Part shown: positions 46,501 through 54,765 of the stretch, one piece after another
How the letters are laid out: every line of letters starts with the position of its first letter
Numbering within the stretch: position 1 is the first letter of the stretch
NCBI GenBank assembly: GCA_001695595.3
Contig: MBPM02000023.1
Location: 744,001 to 808,000 of the forward strand
DNA length: 64,000 bases
Reading direction: 5' to 3'
From: Plasmopara viticola
Lineage: Eukaryota > Oomycota > Peronosporomycetes > Peronosporales > Peronosporaceae
Translations under genes and position numbers: made by a program
Notes under the pieces: generated by a model
What the model was told of the DNA's origin: nothing
The model's input: the letters and a program-made list of their open reading frames with translations, nothing else
The model's database searches: none

Positions 46501-49500
46501 CAATGGCAATGCTACGACACAAAAGAGCCCAAAGGCATGGCTCAGCGCGCTCGTGATCTCTGCCTTCCACGTCTAATAAGGCCTTAGCTGTACTCTGCAA
46601 TACATTAATGCTGTTTCGCCGTATAGTCGTTGAAACAGAAAAGGCAGACGAGTGCGGGTCCCACATGCCATGTAGTCCAGGCAAGTAGATCCACGTCAAC
46701 GTGTTGTACTCAACGTGAAGAGCCGAAAAGAGAAGACAAAAGAGGTTCTGGCGGCGAATTAATGTTGGATCCCGTTCCACCAGTGTACGGAGGCACGAGA
46801 GACCGACAGTTTGCAAGATACTTCGAGCCCATCCATTCGTATAAACATCAACTTTTATCAGCCCTTTTTGCTCGAATGGCTCGCCGAATTTTTCCGAAGT
46901 CAAAATAGATCCTGATGACGGTGGATGTAAAGATCCTGAATTCTGTTGGGCTGTCGCCGAGAAAGATATTGAGGAGCTAAGCAGCGCAGTGTCAGATACA
47001 ATGCGCAATATGTACATCATATCTTCAGTTTGAAAGCGGGACGGAGCGAACACGACCACTTGTTCCAAAAACCTCAGAAATTCCAACTCCACGCGAGTAT
47101 CACCATCCAGACGAAGCAAATTCCAGTACGAGTAAAATTTGTTCAAACGTTCACTGGACCCATCAAGTTCTGGACCAAGTGTTGCTACTACATAGTTGAT
47201 AATCTGCCCCAAAGCAACTTTTGTGCCAATTTGCCACCGTAGCCCGTGCTTGTGCATCTTTGAATACACAAATCCTGCCATTATATGGGCTTCTAAGAGA
47301 GAAAACGCCGATATTACAAACTGCTCGTAGTCGCCCCCGGTAGAACTTACTGATTCCAAAATGATGCCCCATGAATGCAGGGTCCACGTACGAAGAGGTT
47401 GCAAATAATCTTGCGCAAACTGAAAAACCAATCCTGTGTCGATAGTGATTCGTGAACCCCATGCACGTTTGATACAAGCCAGCGCAAAAGTTGCTCCAGC
47501 AGACAGATACGATACACCCACGTCGCAGACGGAGCCGGAAGTGGCGGTAGAAAATCCTTGAGATTGCTTATTCACGACTAAGCGCTTTTCTAACTCATTG
47601 ATCAATCCCTTGCAATGATCTTCACCAAGTATCAATGCCAATGATCCTAAGGCTTCACCAGCGCCACGACGAACTTCTGCATTCTCACTTGCAATCATTT
47701 CACACAACATGGTCTGCATTTGAAGAGGCCAAGATGTAGCGGATAGCGATGCCGAAAAAGTTATCGCGGCACCAACTTTCTCCAACCGTCTAGCTTCAGC
47801 AATGACCGCAAACAACAGCGAGCACACATTGACTTCGCAATCTACACGAACGTCTGATAGAGCTCCTGCGTATTGCTGGAGACATCGCAACTGCAAGTCT
47901 TCTGGAATAAAATGAAAGAGACGACCAAAAAGTAGCACACTGGTGTCCACAAGGCGAACGTAAGTGAATGGGCTACAACTTGCTCGCTTTCCACCGTTAA
48001 AATGTTCTTTTTCAGCAACCGACTTCCAAAACGAATCGAGATATTGCACTTCCAGTTCGGTATCTGTTAGTGCGTTTTCTCGTTGCTGCAATCCGAGAAT
48101 GTGATTCAATTCTCGTGAGTAAAGTGGTGACGGATTATCGCCTGCTTCCAATCGTGCGAGACTTATTACATCAAGAGTTTTGTCGTCGGCTGAGAGCATA
48201 CTTTTAAGATATACCGACCTTGCCGGTACTAGTACCGATTGCCTTAGGTTGGTTAAAGCTTGTGCTATAGTGAACTCGGCAATAAGATCCAACAACACGA
48301 TGTATGAATCGCTGTACACAGGAGGTAGCATTGAGAAGGAGTCAAGGATGCACCCTATGAGACGGTACCGAGCAATTTGGCCACGGCGCTTTGGTGGATG
48401 GCTCAGCGTATTTTGAGTTGCCGTCAAGTAGACGTGTAGTACATGACTTGCAAGAATGTAGACATCGTTGTCAGCTTCTAAGATGGAATCCTGGCAGTTT
48501 GACAAGAAGGCTTTCAAAGCAATTACAGCAGCTTCAATGCGCAGTAGCTCCAAAGATGATTCACGACTGTGTAAAACGCTTGACTTGAGCCATAAATTTA
48601 AAAGTTTTTCCAGATTGGCCTTCATCCACTGCTCGTCATTTATGGATACAAGACTACCAACCAGTGTCCAACCTGCGCGTGTGCAGGTAAGCCAGATGCT
48701 ATCGGCACATTCATTTAGGAATTGACTCTCGACAAGTTCTTCCGAAATGGCGTAAATATCATCCATTATCGCTTGAGACAATCCTCCCTTTTCATCGAGC
48801 TTCATAGCACGCATAATATGGACAATCGCAGTGGATCTGCCCTGAATCGCAAATAAATAGTTCTTGCTTATATCGTTGCCTAAGTCTTGCCCATCTACAG
48901 TCCTCTGGGCCGGCTCTGCATTATCTACTTCGTCGACGTCTGGGCCTCCTCGCATTAGGTATCCAGCAGTATCACGAAGACCTTGAAGACAACCCGTCAG
49001 CACCTTTTTCAGCCGATACGGAATTGCAGTGACAAGCGAAGCCAGCGCGACAGCCGCTTGAAAACGAACACTCTGCTTTTCATGACAAATGAGATTTTGA
49101 AGCACATCACTCGCTTCACGTGCTTGAGTCACAGAAGCCTCGCCCATCGAGTGAAACATGTGACTTATTTCAACAAGTATTGTTAAAATTTTGTGATGGT
49201 TTGGCTCTACTGCTTGAGCCTTATCGTTAAGCTTTTGCAAGTAAGCGCTTAGAAGCACTCCTTGTTGGTGCTCGGTTAGACATCCACTAAGTCCATAGCG
49301 CAGCACAAAACCCACAGCGTTACGTGCTCTAGAAATGTCCCCGAGCGCAAACGGATAATCTAAAATGCAAAGAGTAGTCTCCATGACTTCACGAAGCTGT
49401 GACTCAGCAATTGAATCTGGCGGCAAACGTTCAAACATGCTGCATAGAGCGATAGAAAATGAGGCCAAAATACCTCCATTACTTTGACGTGAATTTGTTG

Positions 49501-50734
49501 AGAGGTACTTGCTGGTCACCATATCTTTAAAAAATGTAACCACGTGTGCAATCGTCGAAAAATTGACTGCAGCAGCCTTTCGACGTGATAGAGAAGATGG
49601 CAAGTTAATTCCAGGAACGTGTAGCTTGAAGCTAGATTTGACCTTTCCGGCATTGCTAGAAGAGGGAGGCTCGGATTCAATCACTCCTCTACCGTTACCG
49701 TCTTCGACATTGCTCGTTCCATTGTTTTCACCTCCCGCTTGTAGTTCTGTGTCTCCTGACGATGCCGTTGCATACTTGGCAAGCACTACGCCGACTACCA
49801 CAGAAAAAGCTCTCCTTGCTTCTGGAGCAGCATCGTCAATCCCCTTTGCAGTAATTTGCAAGATTGCATCAAGTGAAACACCAGGCGTACTTGCACTGGT
49901 CCCTCCTACACTCGCTCCTGCCGAAGATCCACCAATATTACCACTTCCACCCACACTTCCAGTGCTATTGCATCCGCCCTGACTTCCGCCCGTGCCACTA
50001 GCTCCAGTACTGGATGCTGTTGACACGGATGTACGCTCTGCCACGACTTGCAGGAGTCTCGCCGCAGCGATTCGCACTTCAGGCGCCTTGTCTTGAAAAG
50101 TCTTGAAGACGATCTTAAGCGCTTCTGCATGATATAGAACTATTCGATTTGAGTCTCCTTCGAGAGCATGAGCCACACTATCAATCAAGCACTGCTTCAA
50201 GTAATAATCTGCCCCTCGGATGTTCTTATTAGTCAGTGCCATTGCATCTGGCAGAAACTGCAGTGTCTCCTGTATTGGCAAGCGACAGACTACCATAACC
50301 AGTGACACCTTGACGTAAAGTGATGTGCTTTTGCCTAGAAGTGTGCTGTTGATACTCGGAACAACAGAAAAGTCGAACGAGCGCACGAGAAGGTCGCACA
50401 CAAGGCGGTGCACACACTCGGACGTAGGGGCACTAGATGATGCCATGGACCCACCGGAGCTACCACTTGACAAGACTGTACTATTGTTGCCGACATGACC
50501 ACCGCTGTACACAATGAGCGTGGACAGCAGCAGCTGAAAGAGCGCCGCATTGCCCTTGACGCTCCGCTTTGTGGCTGGTGTGGGATTCGTTAGCAGATCT
50601 GACTTCCACAGACGCTGCAGCGCGATAAGTGACTGTACAACTTCTTTATGCCTCGCCTGTAGCTCCGCTGCGGAGCCACCAGTGGTGCGTATGGACTCTA
50701 ATGCGGCTGCTAGGCGCCGCGCCGCGCCCTTCAT
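43586..50734 (-). CDS. HEATR5: HEATR5/Laa1-like giant HEAT-repeat trafficking protein
   Basis: An intact, intronless 2,382-codon frame. Helical HEAT-type repeats run through most of the length; EVRIAAARLLQVVAER near residue 220 is a typical unit. Family-typical parts include YILASHVLHVYLTATQNTL, LNHILGLQQRENALTDTE, LRTWTLHSWGIILESV, VATLGPELDGSSERLN followed by FLEQVVVFAPSRF, and VRHFAVECVLHVFELM. HEATR5B, yeast Laa1 and plant SWEETIE associate with the AP-1 clathrin adaptor and help sort cargo between trans-Golgi and endosomes; human members have about 2,050 residues. A Ser/Gly-rich low-complexity insert lies at about residues 240-290 and another at about 82-100. The start at 50734 is the first ATG and leaves 79 bp to the divergent GOSR1 start. 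Assignment rests on the overall pattern, since HEAT proteins diverge quickly. Confidence 0.8.
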   Translation of the reverse strand: MKGAARRLAAALESIRTTGGSAAELQARHKEVVQSLIALQRLWKSDLLTNPTPATKRSVKGNAALFQLLLSTLIVYSGGHVGNNSTVLSSGSSGGSMASSSAPTSECVHRLVCDLLVRSFDFSVVPSINSTLLGKSTSLYVKVSLVMVVCRLPIQETLQFLPDAMALTNKNIRGADYYLKQCLIDSVAHALEGDSNRIVLYHAEALKIVFKTFQDKAPEVRIAAARLLQVVAERTSVSTASSTGASGTGGSQGGCNSTGSVGGSGNIGGSSAGASVGGTSASTPGVSLDAILQITAKGIDDAAPEARRAFSVVVGVVLAKYATASSGDTELQAGGENNGTSNVEDGNGRGVIESEPPSSSNAGKVKSSFKLHVPGINLPSSLSRRKAAAVNFSTIAHVVTFFKDMVTSKYLSTNSRQSNGGILASFSIALCSMFERLPPDSIAESQLREVMETTLCILDYPFALGDISRARNAVGFVLRYGLSGCLTEHQQGVLLSAYLQKLNDKAQAVEPNHHKILTILVEISHMFHSMGEASVTQAREASDVLQNLICHEKQSVRFQAAVALASLVTAIPYRLKKVLTGCLQGLRDTAGYLMRGGPDVDEVDNAEPAQRTVDGQDLGNDISKNYLFAIQGRSTAIVHIMRAMKLDEKGGLSQAIMDDIYAISEELVESQFLNECADSIWLTCTRAGWTLVGSLVSINDEQWMKANLEKLLNLWLKSSVLHSRESSLELLRIEAAVIALKAFLSNCQDSILEADNDVYILASHVLHVYLTATQNTLSHPPKRRGQIARYRLIGCILDSFSMLPPVYSDSYIVLLDLIAEFTIAQALTNLRQSVLVPARSVYLKSMLSADDKTLDVISLARLEAGDNPSPLYSRELNHILGLQQRENALTDTELEVQYLDSFWKSVAEKEHFNGGKRASCSPFTYVRLVDTSVLLFGRLFHFIPEDLQLRCLQQYAGALSDVRVDCEVNVCSLLFAVIAEARRLEKVGAAITFSASLSATSWPLQMQTMLCEMIASENAEVRRGAGEALGSLALILGEDHCKGLINELEKRLVVNKQSQGFSTATSGSVCDVGVSYLSAGATFALACIKRAWGSRITIDTGLVFQFAQDYLQPLRTWTLHSWGIILESVSSTGGDYEQFVISAFSLLEAHIMAGFVYSKMHKHGLRWQIGTKVALGQIINYVVATLGPELDGSSERLNKFYSYWNLLRLDGDTRVELEFLRFLEQVVVFAPSRFQTEDMMYILRIVSDTALLSSSISFSATAQQNSGSLHPPSSGSILTSEKFGEPFEQKGLIKVDVYTNGWARSILQTVGLSCLRTLVERDPTLIRRQNLFCLLFSALHVEYNTLTWIYLPGLHGMWDPHSSAFSVSTTIRRNSINVLQSTAKALLDVEGRDHERAEPCLWALLCRSIAIGESASSSANSKELMMSPKVVGVGSVAPTKNKALKEEVKTLSWSSNRGLDASTLDANSLASAAVATQVHTWRATKASVGGLIALMPPLSRQVRHFAVECVLHVFELMTVNPPMTNGAWRSKQLHFDLAASRRYISEMLTAGASADFSSGNFLCMYLDEFVTLACQVATTVAEGDELLMFQCVGLQLLNVLVKNFAAARDPEVAAGDGFLLDPYRAQLSSAIRHAFYQVRAEPPLLSSCLEKDNTEEIYFYAPLLLEAHDIAGACVSAHLTRDKVALGRILKAILTSDYGHAHFIGDSFTRMSLSLANLAAVGELLASCVKEAIAQSDVRDDDCQTIATSPLVKAVTSGLSETTEYLFKCWMDSTFAYAVVMQGCEQWAQLEMSPGASLFVDECMMMPALQMPLPPVKSTANSSMAASSTSKALKTLYKRYWPKIINAMAILKVYLPNSVSMCSAQEETIPTWTFVLLSSAVFHINANARDRMEDEAELPAVLRSVPLLLRALVEIPHKQDRTLSCNFLVLFIAALNALRLASMRCYGIAQLEALKAMFSCLSRKNLDFARDLCHFEKEEQHHTKTLFNAVVQAGLCPTEVVCQLCDATEQTRHARAVSIGSKPTVFRPSSIAGVEDTKHMTEIVQFATNGIILLHSTEEARHGVVRSLATVQQVTCAVAGCYYSTSVKDAVVTLSRASIESVLALARSLDSNKSATKEILARIESSMRTCYEFLAQWIKVDICSAPKFSLQIVANFAVKFPPYLQAEAERFHYEVSNTILTALEKDSTPEVGDKMTKKQHHAAAKAELLRGLNAMMIKLIDVHQMAILNRYLMALGPLLVEIVCATNGYPETSAELDELDAAEALLRILTTQINDQYGSELVHMLLSRLATVLRHPVSPVTDNAIPTQVSSILARLLLCFAQTHAVAFKEDVASMAPALREVLETSLRLAFTGSNQTGHRGESSHSLRNSVSAAKLDLSRYN

Positions 50735-50813
50735 CTTTAGCGATCTAGCGGTCTATGTTTTTGGCCAATTATATCGGAGAAATGAAGAACGCTCACACTC
50801 AGTTTTGTCGAAG
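50735..50813. promoter_or_regulatory. Divergent promoter between HEATR5 and GOSR1
   Basis: Seventy-nine bp separate the start codons. It contains a CCAAT box (50765-50769, plus strand) and, close to the GOSR1 start, gctcacactcagttttg (about 50790-50806), which resembles the oomycete Inr plus FPR core promoter, roughly GCTCATTYYNCAWTTTT, with one base less spacing. Confidence 0.65.
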
Positions 50814-51853
50814 ATGATGCAGACCACATCGCACTCGTGGGAAGAGCTGCGCAGCAGCGCGCGAGCAGCAGAGCACACGCTTGAGGACAAAATTGCGATA
50901 TTAACGTCATTGAGTAGAGCACAAGTGCGGCGTTCAGCTACTGTTTATGATGAAGGTGCGGGCTTAAAGGAGATCAAAACGATAATAGCGCGTATAACTT
51001 TCATGCTGCTTGTTTTTGGCATCGGTACTTTAGAAAATCCGCCTGAGGAGATTGATGATGAGGAAGCATTGGTGCTAGATATTGAGAATTCTCTGGCGTT
51101 GGTTGGTAACGTTTATTTGTCAAGCCAAACAGATAGGTTTCTGCTAATTGCCGGCTTTGATTGTGGTTGTAGCTCTCTGACACAATCGACGAGATGAATA
51201 TTGTGGTAAACAAGACGTCGGTAAAAGCACAAGAGGCCATGCTACAGCGCTATCGGGAGATTTATTTTGACTTTAACACCGAATTTCGTCGCTCAATGGT
51301 ATGACATGTCAGCGACTGTTGAAGTGTGCTGTTCGACCTTTACGCTGTGTCTGGAATTTTTTTTTAAAGCTTGAGTTCTAAATTTACGCTTTTTACTGTG
51401 CAGAGCACTTTGCAAGAGAAGAAGGATGCGAGGAAGCTTTTCGGTAGCAGGTACGTAGCACAATTAGTGCTGTTACAGCCATGAGTGTATTGATAGTTTA
51501 GAGCTGAATTTTCATTTTTGTTGCTTGGTTCTTTCAGATTACGCAATGGCCACTCTGAAGATGTCGAAACGGACTCGTTATTAAATGAGCGCCGCGCTGT
51601 GGACTCGTCGCGCTCCATGACTAGCAGTATTATCGAGCAAGCGATGGCAACAAAAAACGCTCTGGAGAACCAGCGTCGACAATTTACGTCGTCTCATGGT
51701 AAAGTGGCAACATTAGGCAGCTCTTTTGCGGGTATCAATACGCTCGTGGAGCAAATTCGTCGAAAGAAGATGCGCAACAACACTATTCTTGCCCTAGTGA
51801 TCGCAGGGTGCATTTGCTTCACGCTTTGGTGGGTCGTGCTATCCAAAATTTAA
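50814..51853 (+). CDS. GOSR1: Golgi SNAP receptor 1 (GS28/Gos1), Qb-SNARE
   Basis: Five exons (50814-50955, 51034-51101, 51173-51298, 51404-51450, 51538-51853) with introns of 71-105 nt give 232 aa, near the 250 aa of animal GOSR1. N-terminal helices start SHSWEELRSSARAAEHTLED, the exon-3 helix includes QRYREIYFDFNTEFRRSM, and the SNARE motif runs from SLLNERRAVDSSRSMTSSI through AMATKNALENQRRQFTSSHG to FAGINTLVEQIRRKKMRNN, then a tail anchor (ILALVIAGCICFTLWWVVL). GOSR1 acts in ER-Golgi and intra-Golgi vesicle fusion. All junctions keep frame; the third base pair of the second intron donor is slightly unusual (ttg|gttggt). ATG 50814 is followed at once by a second ATG, either of which could be used. 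Divergent from HEATR5. Confidence 0.93.
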
Positions 51854-52025
51854 AACAATTTTTTATATCTTTGCCATGTCACTTTTTATCCAATCAGCAG
51901 CCTTACTCGCGTCGATTTGTCGTTACTTAAAACCTTAATTTGGTTGGCCTCGGTAAAATACATGTGGGCGCCACATTAAAAAACGCCGTTTAGCTGTAAA
52001 TCCAAAGCGTCCGAGCCTGATCAAG

Positions 52026-52941
52026 ATGGGAAGTCGCGGAGTTTCGCTACTGGTGCGCAACATCAGCCACCGACTGAGGTTGCTATTTTCCTTTTTGCTT
52101 TATCTAAGCCATCGAGGCCAATTTTTTCGACTATGGCTGCCAATCAGTGAGCTAATTCTCGCCATGTTTTCCTTACTATATAGACCCGAGGACCTCCGCA
52201 AGGAGTTTGAGCGCTACGGCGAGGTGCGCGACGTTTACATCCCTAAAAACTTCCACACTAAGTACGTGCATTCGCTCGTTGTCTTGAAAAATGGGTAAGC
52301 TTAACAGCTGACACATTTCTTATATGGTACTGCAAAAGGGAGCCAAAAGGATTTGCATTTGTTGAGTTCTGTAGCGAGCGTGAGGCTGATGACGCACGAC
52401 GTTGTTTGGATGGTATTCGCATCGACGGACGCGATCTTCGCGTCGTATTTGCTCAGGAGCGTCGAAAATCAACGGATCAAATGCGCGAGCGCGAAAGGTG
52501 CGTACATTCCTTGTGTTGTCACTTCAGCTGTCGCAATGTACAAGTTTGCCGACAACTTGTGGTAATACTCGATATATGTATAGAATGGAAAGGCGTGGAG
52601 GAAGTCGTCACTCACGCTCAAGATCCCCGCGCCGCCGTGCAGTACGTGGCCGATCTCGCTCCCGCTCTTTTGACAGACGAGCTCCGGCTAGGCGCTTGTC
52701 CCGCTCGCGGTCCCCTGCCAAGGCTCGAAGCCGCTCGCGTTCCCGCTCTAAAACTCGTTCGCGGCTGCCACCGCTCTTACGCTCCCCTCTAAGTGGAAAA
52801 GAGTCACCTCGCCGGTCCATGTCCCCCCGCCGCTCGCCGTCGCCGGCAGCACGTTCGCCGTCGCCGTCTCCACGCCGATCGAAAGACCGTTCGTACTCGC
52901 TTTCCCCGCGCGGAGATAATGACCGCCGCTCAAGTGGTTAG
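52026..52941 (+). CDS. SR splicing factor (RRM plus RS domain), SCL/SRSF10-like
   Basis: Four exons (52026-52078, 52184-52261, 52339-52497, 52584-52941) with introns of 105, 77 and 86 nt give 215 aa. A single RRM lies at about residues 5-88: RNP2 LLVRNI, then RPEDLRKEFERYGEVRDVYI, RNP1 KGFAFVEF, and GRDLRVVFAQERR. The remainder is an RS domain rich in RS, SR and SP dipeptides (SRHSRSRSPRRR, RSRSRSRSKTRS). Such proteins bind exonic RNA and recruit spliceosome parts; phosphorylation of the RS tail controls location and activity. The short N-terminus before the RRM and the SP-rich end resemble plant SCL and animal SRSF10/SRSF2 proteins; the exact orthologue is not decided. Confidence 0.9.
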
Positions 52942-53664
52942 GACCAAGCTGGTAATAGTGGCTTGCCGCAGAATATTCTAGCGCTTAAGAACTGCCAGGC
53001 TACTGACAGCTGCATGGTAATTGCATGCCAACTTTGCCTTTCTCCAGTCAATTTTTGGTTGCCAGAGGATATTAAGATACGAGACAGGTAATCAGAGAGC
53101 TGAAGTCTGATGATCGTGAAGATTCAAGATCAAAGATACAATGCAAATAAAAACAAAGAAGAATGGAATGGCTCTGCAACTATTTATTGAAGAAAGAAAG
53201 AAGAAGATTATCGTTTAGCTGGATATCTGCAAAACTTCAGTCAAATTGCAAACCATCAGCTTAAAGGTTGGCTAAGATGTGTCCCACTTACGTGTATTGC
53301 TCCATTATTGGCGTCCTCGCTCCGCGATACATTGCTGGAGAACTAATTATAGTTTCCGTCAAGTGGTTTAGTACAATGGTTCACGATATACGACTCTTAC
53401 TTATATTATTGTATACAAGAACCAACCATACGGTACACAAATTATACTTATAGAGCTGAAACACTGCTTTGTATCAATTCAAATGTAGGATTTGCGTTGG
53501 TCGGACATCAAACTCGCTTTTGCGCTTAGTTATGACAAAAAGGATAATCTGAATTATAACTACGTTGTTTTGTGAATTTATCTCAGAAGAATATCGTATC
53601 TTCTGTCCATTCAAAAACACAAGCGAAAATGACCAGCAATATTGAAAACATCAACGACTGACAA
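52942..53664. other. 3' flank of the SR gene, no gene seen
   Basis: A/T- and purine-rich sequence between the last island gene and the Pack-MULE-like insertion. It probably includes the 3' UTR of the SR factor. Confidence 0.5.
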
Positions 53665-53672
53665 TGTGTTTG

Positions 53673-53790
53673 GGGAAATGATACCGGGCAGGCCCTTCTT
53701 ACTAACGGGCAGGCACTGATGTTTATATGAATTAAATTGATTGGCATTTTTTCTCTGTGATTGGCTGGAGGGTTAATTCTCAGTCGTGAT
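53673..53790 (+). repeat. Left terminal inverted repeat, 118 bp
   Basis: Reverse complement of 54640-54757 with few differences; contains two copies of the gggcaggc core (the first followed by ccttcttac rather than acttttcgc). Confidence 0.9.
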
Positions 53791-53870
53791 AACTTCTTTT
53801 GGCTTCGCTTTAACGTCCGTAATTCGCCAGATGCTTGAAATAGTGTTTTTTGTGCTTCGGCTGCTTTCTT

Positions 53871-54503
53871 TTAGAAATAACGAATCTCTTCATCAAGCGA
53901 TCTTCGCTCATTATCGCTCTCCAAACGCAGCTCTCCGTACCGGATAGACCAAGACTTCTCCAGAGATCGATTCGCATCGTTGGCATGAACAGAGGAACGT
54001 TGCAACACTTCCAACTTGCCTTGACTAGAGCGTAGTTGTGACGCCAAGTGCTCAAGCTTGGAATTCACCGATAAATTGTGTTGTTTCCAGCATGCTTGCA
54101 GTGCTTGAGTCCTTGTTTTAAACTCTTCTTTAAGCGCTGAAATAGTCTCACGCACAAGACTAATCACCGACTGGTGTCTATTTTTATTTCAAGACCTGAC
54201 GACCACAACTTAAATGAGAACATAGCTCCACCTTGACACTATCAAGCTCTCGCTGGGCTGCCTCTTTGTCATCTTTGAGCACAGACGCCGCTTGCAATGC
54301 TTCGCTTGCCCGTCTACATTCGTCATCAACTTGTCGCAACAGCGAACTCTTTTCCAAAGCAAACTGTTGTTGCCAGTGCGTCTGTCGCTGTCGAGCTGCC
54401 GGACTTGTTAAGGACTTGGCAGACAATGCGTTTGCCAGCTGCTTCTCTACTTCCTGCACCTGAGTTGCCCGTCGCGTCATCTCTATATGTTGCTTTAGTG
54501 CGA
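53871..54503 (-). pseudogene. Captured coiled-coil protein fragment
   Basis: Two minus-strand segments with strong heptad-like composition: ALKQHIEMTRRATQVQEVEK through SVLKDDKEAAQRELDSVK (54503-54184), then VRETISALKEEFKTRTQAL through RYGELRLESDNERRSLDEEI (54167-53871). They are offset by one frame across about 30 bp, which may be a remnant of an intron or a frameshift. The upstream junction is sharp: the transposase start MNTLQ-L (ATG at 54523) from the MULE end is followed directly by foreign sequence at about 54503, and the coiled coil is not in frame with that ATG. The donor gene is not in this window and was not recognised beyond being a long coiled-coil protein. Confidence 0.7.
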
Positions 54504-54639
54504 AGAGTTTGCAGGGTGTTCATGGTGACGTTACTGCGGAAGAATACGTCAAAGTTGCGTGGAAAGTCGCGGTTATAACATCGAAAAGTAGTTTTGGGAT
54601 AAGTTGCATCTGAGATTGGTGTAGCATATGAGAATTGAA

Positions 54640-54757
54640 ATCACGACTGAAAATTAACCTTCCAGCCAATCACAGAAAAGAAATGCCAATCAATTTAATT
54701 CATAAAAACATCAGTGCCTGCCCGTTAGCGAAAAGTGCCTGCCCGGTATCATTTCCC
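54640..54757 (-). repeat. Right terminal inverted repeat, 118 bp
   Basis: Carries two gggcaggcac units on the minus strand, cgttagcgaaaa between them, and matches the right end of the 22.6-kb MULE inside the repeated units. Confidence 0.9.
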
Positions 54758-54765
54758 TATGTTTG

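Larger units (their letters stand above)
53673..54757 (-). mobile_element. Pack-MULE-like non-autonomous element with captured gene fragment
   Basis: A 1,085-bp element bounded by 118-bp terminal inverted repeats that begin gggaaatgataccgggcagg. The flanking octamers tgtgtttg (53665-53672) and tatgtttg (54758-54765) match at 7 of 8 positions. The right 250 bp are nearly identical to the right end of the 22.6-kb MULE, including its start codon context. The interior (about 53791-54503) is unrelated to the transposase and encodes coiled-coil protein segments on the minus strand. This is the structure of a Pack-MULE: transposon ends carrying a piece of a host gene. Confidence 0.85.

Noticed and set aside
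49509..49982. 157-codon plus-strand frame opposite HEATR5
   Set aside because: It arises from the Ser/Gly low-complexity part of HEATR5 read in antisense as a Pro/Leu-rich string.
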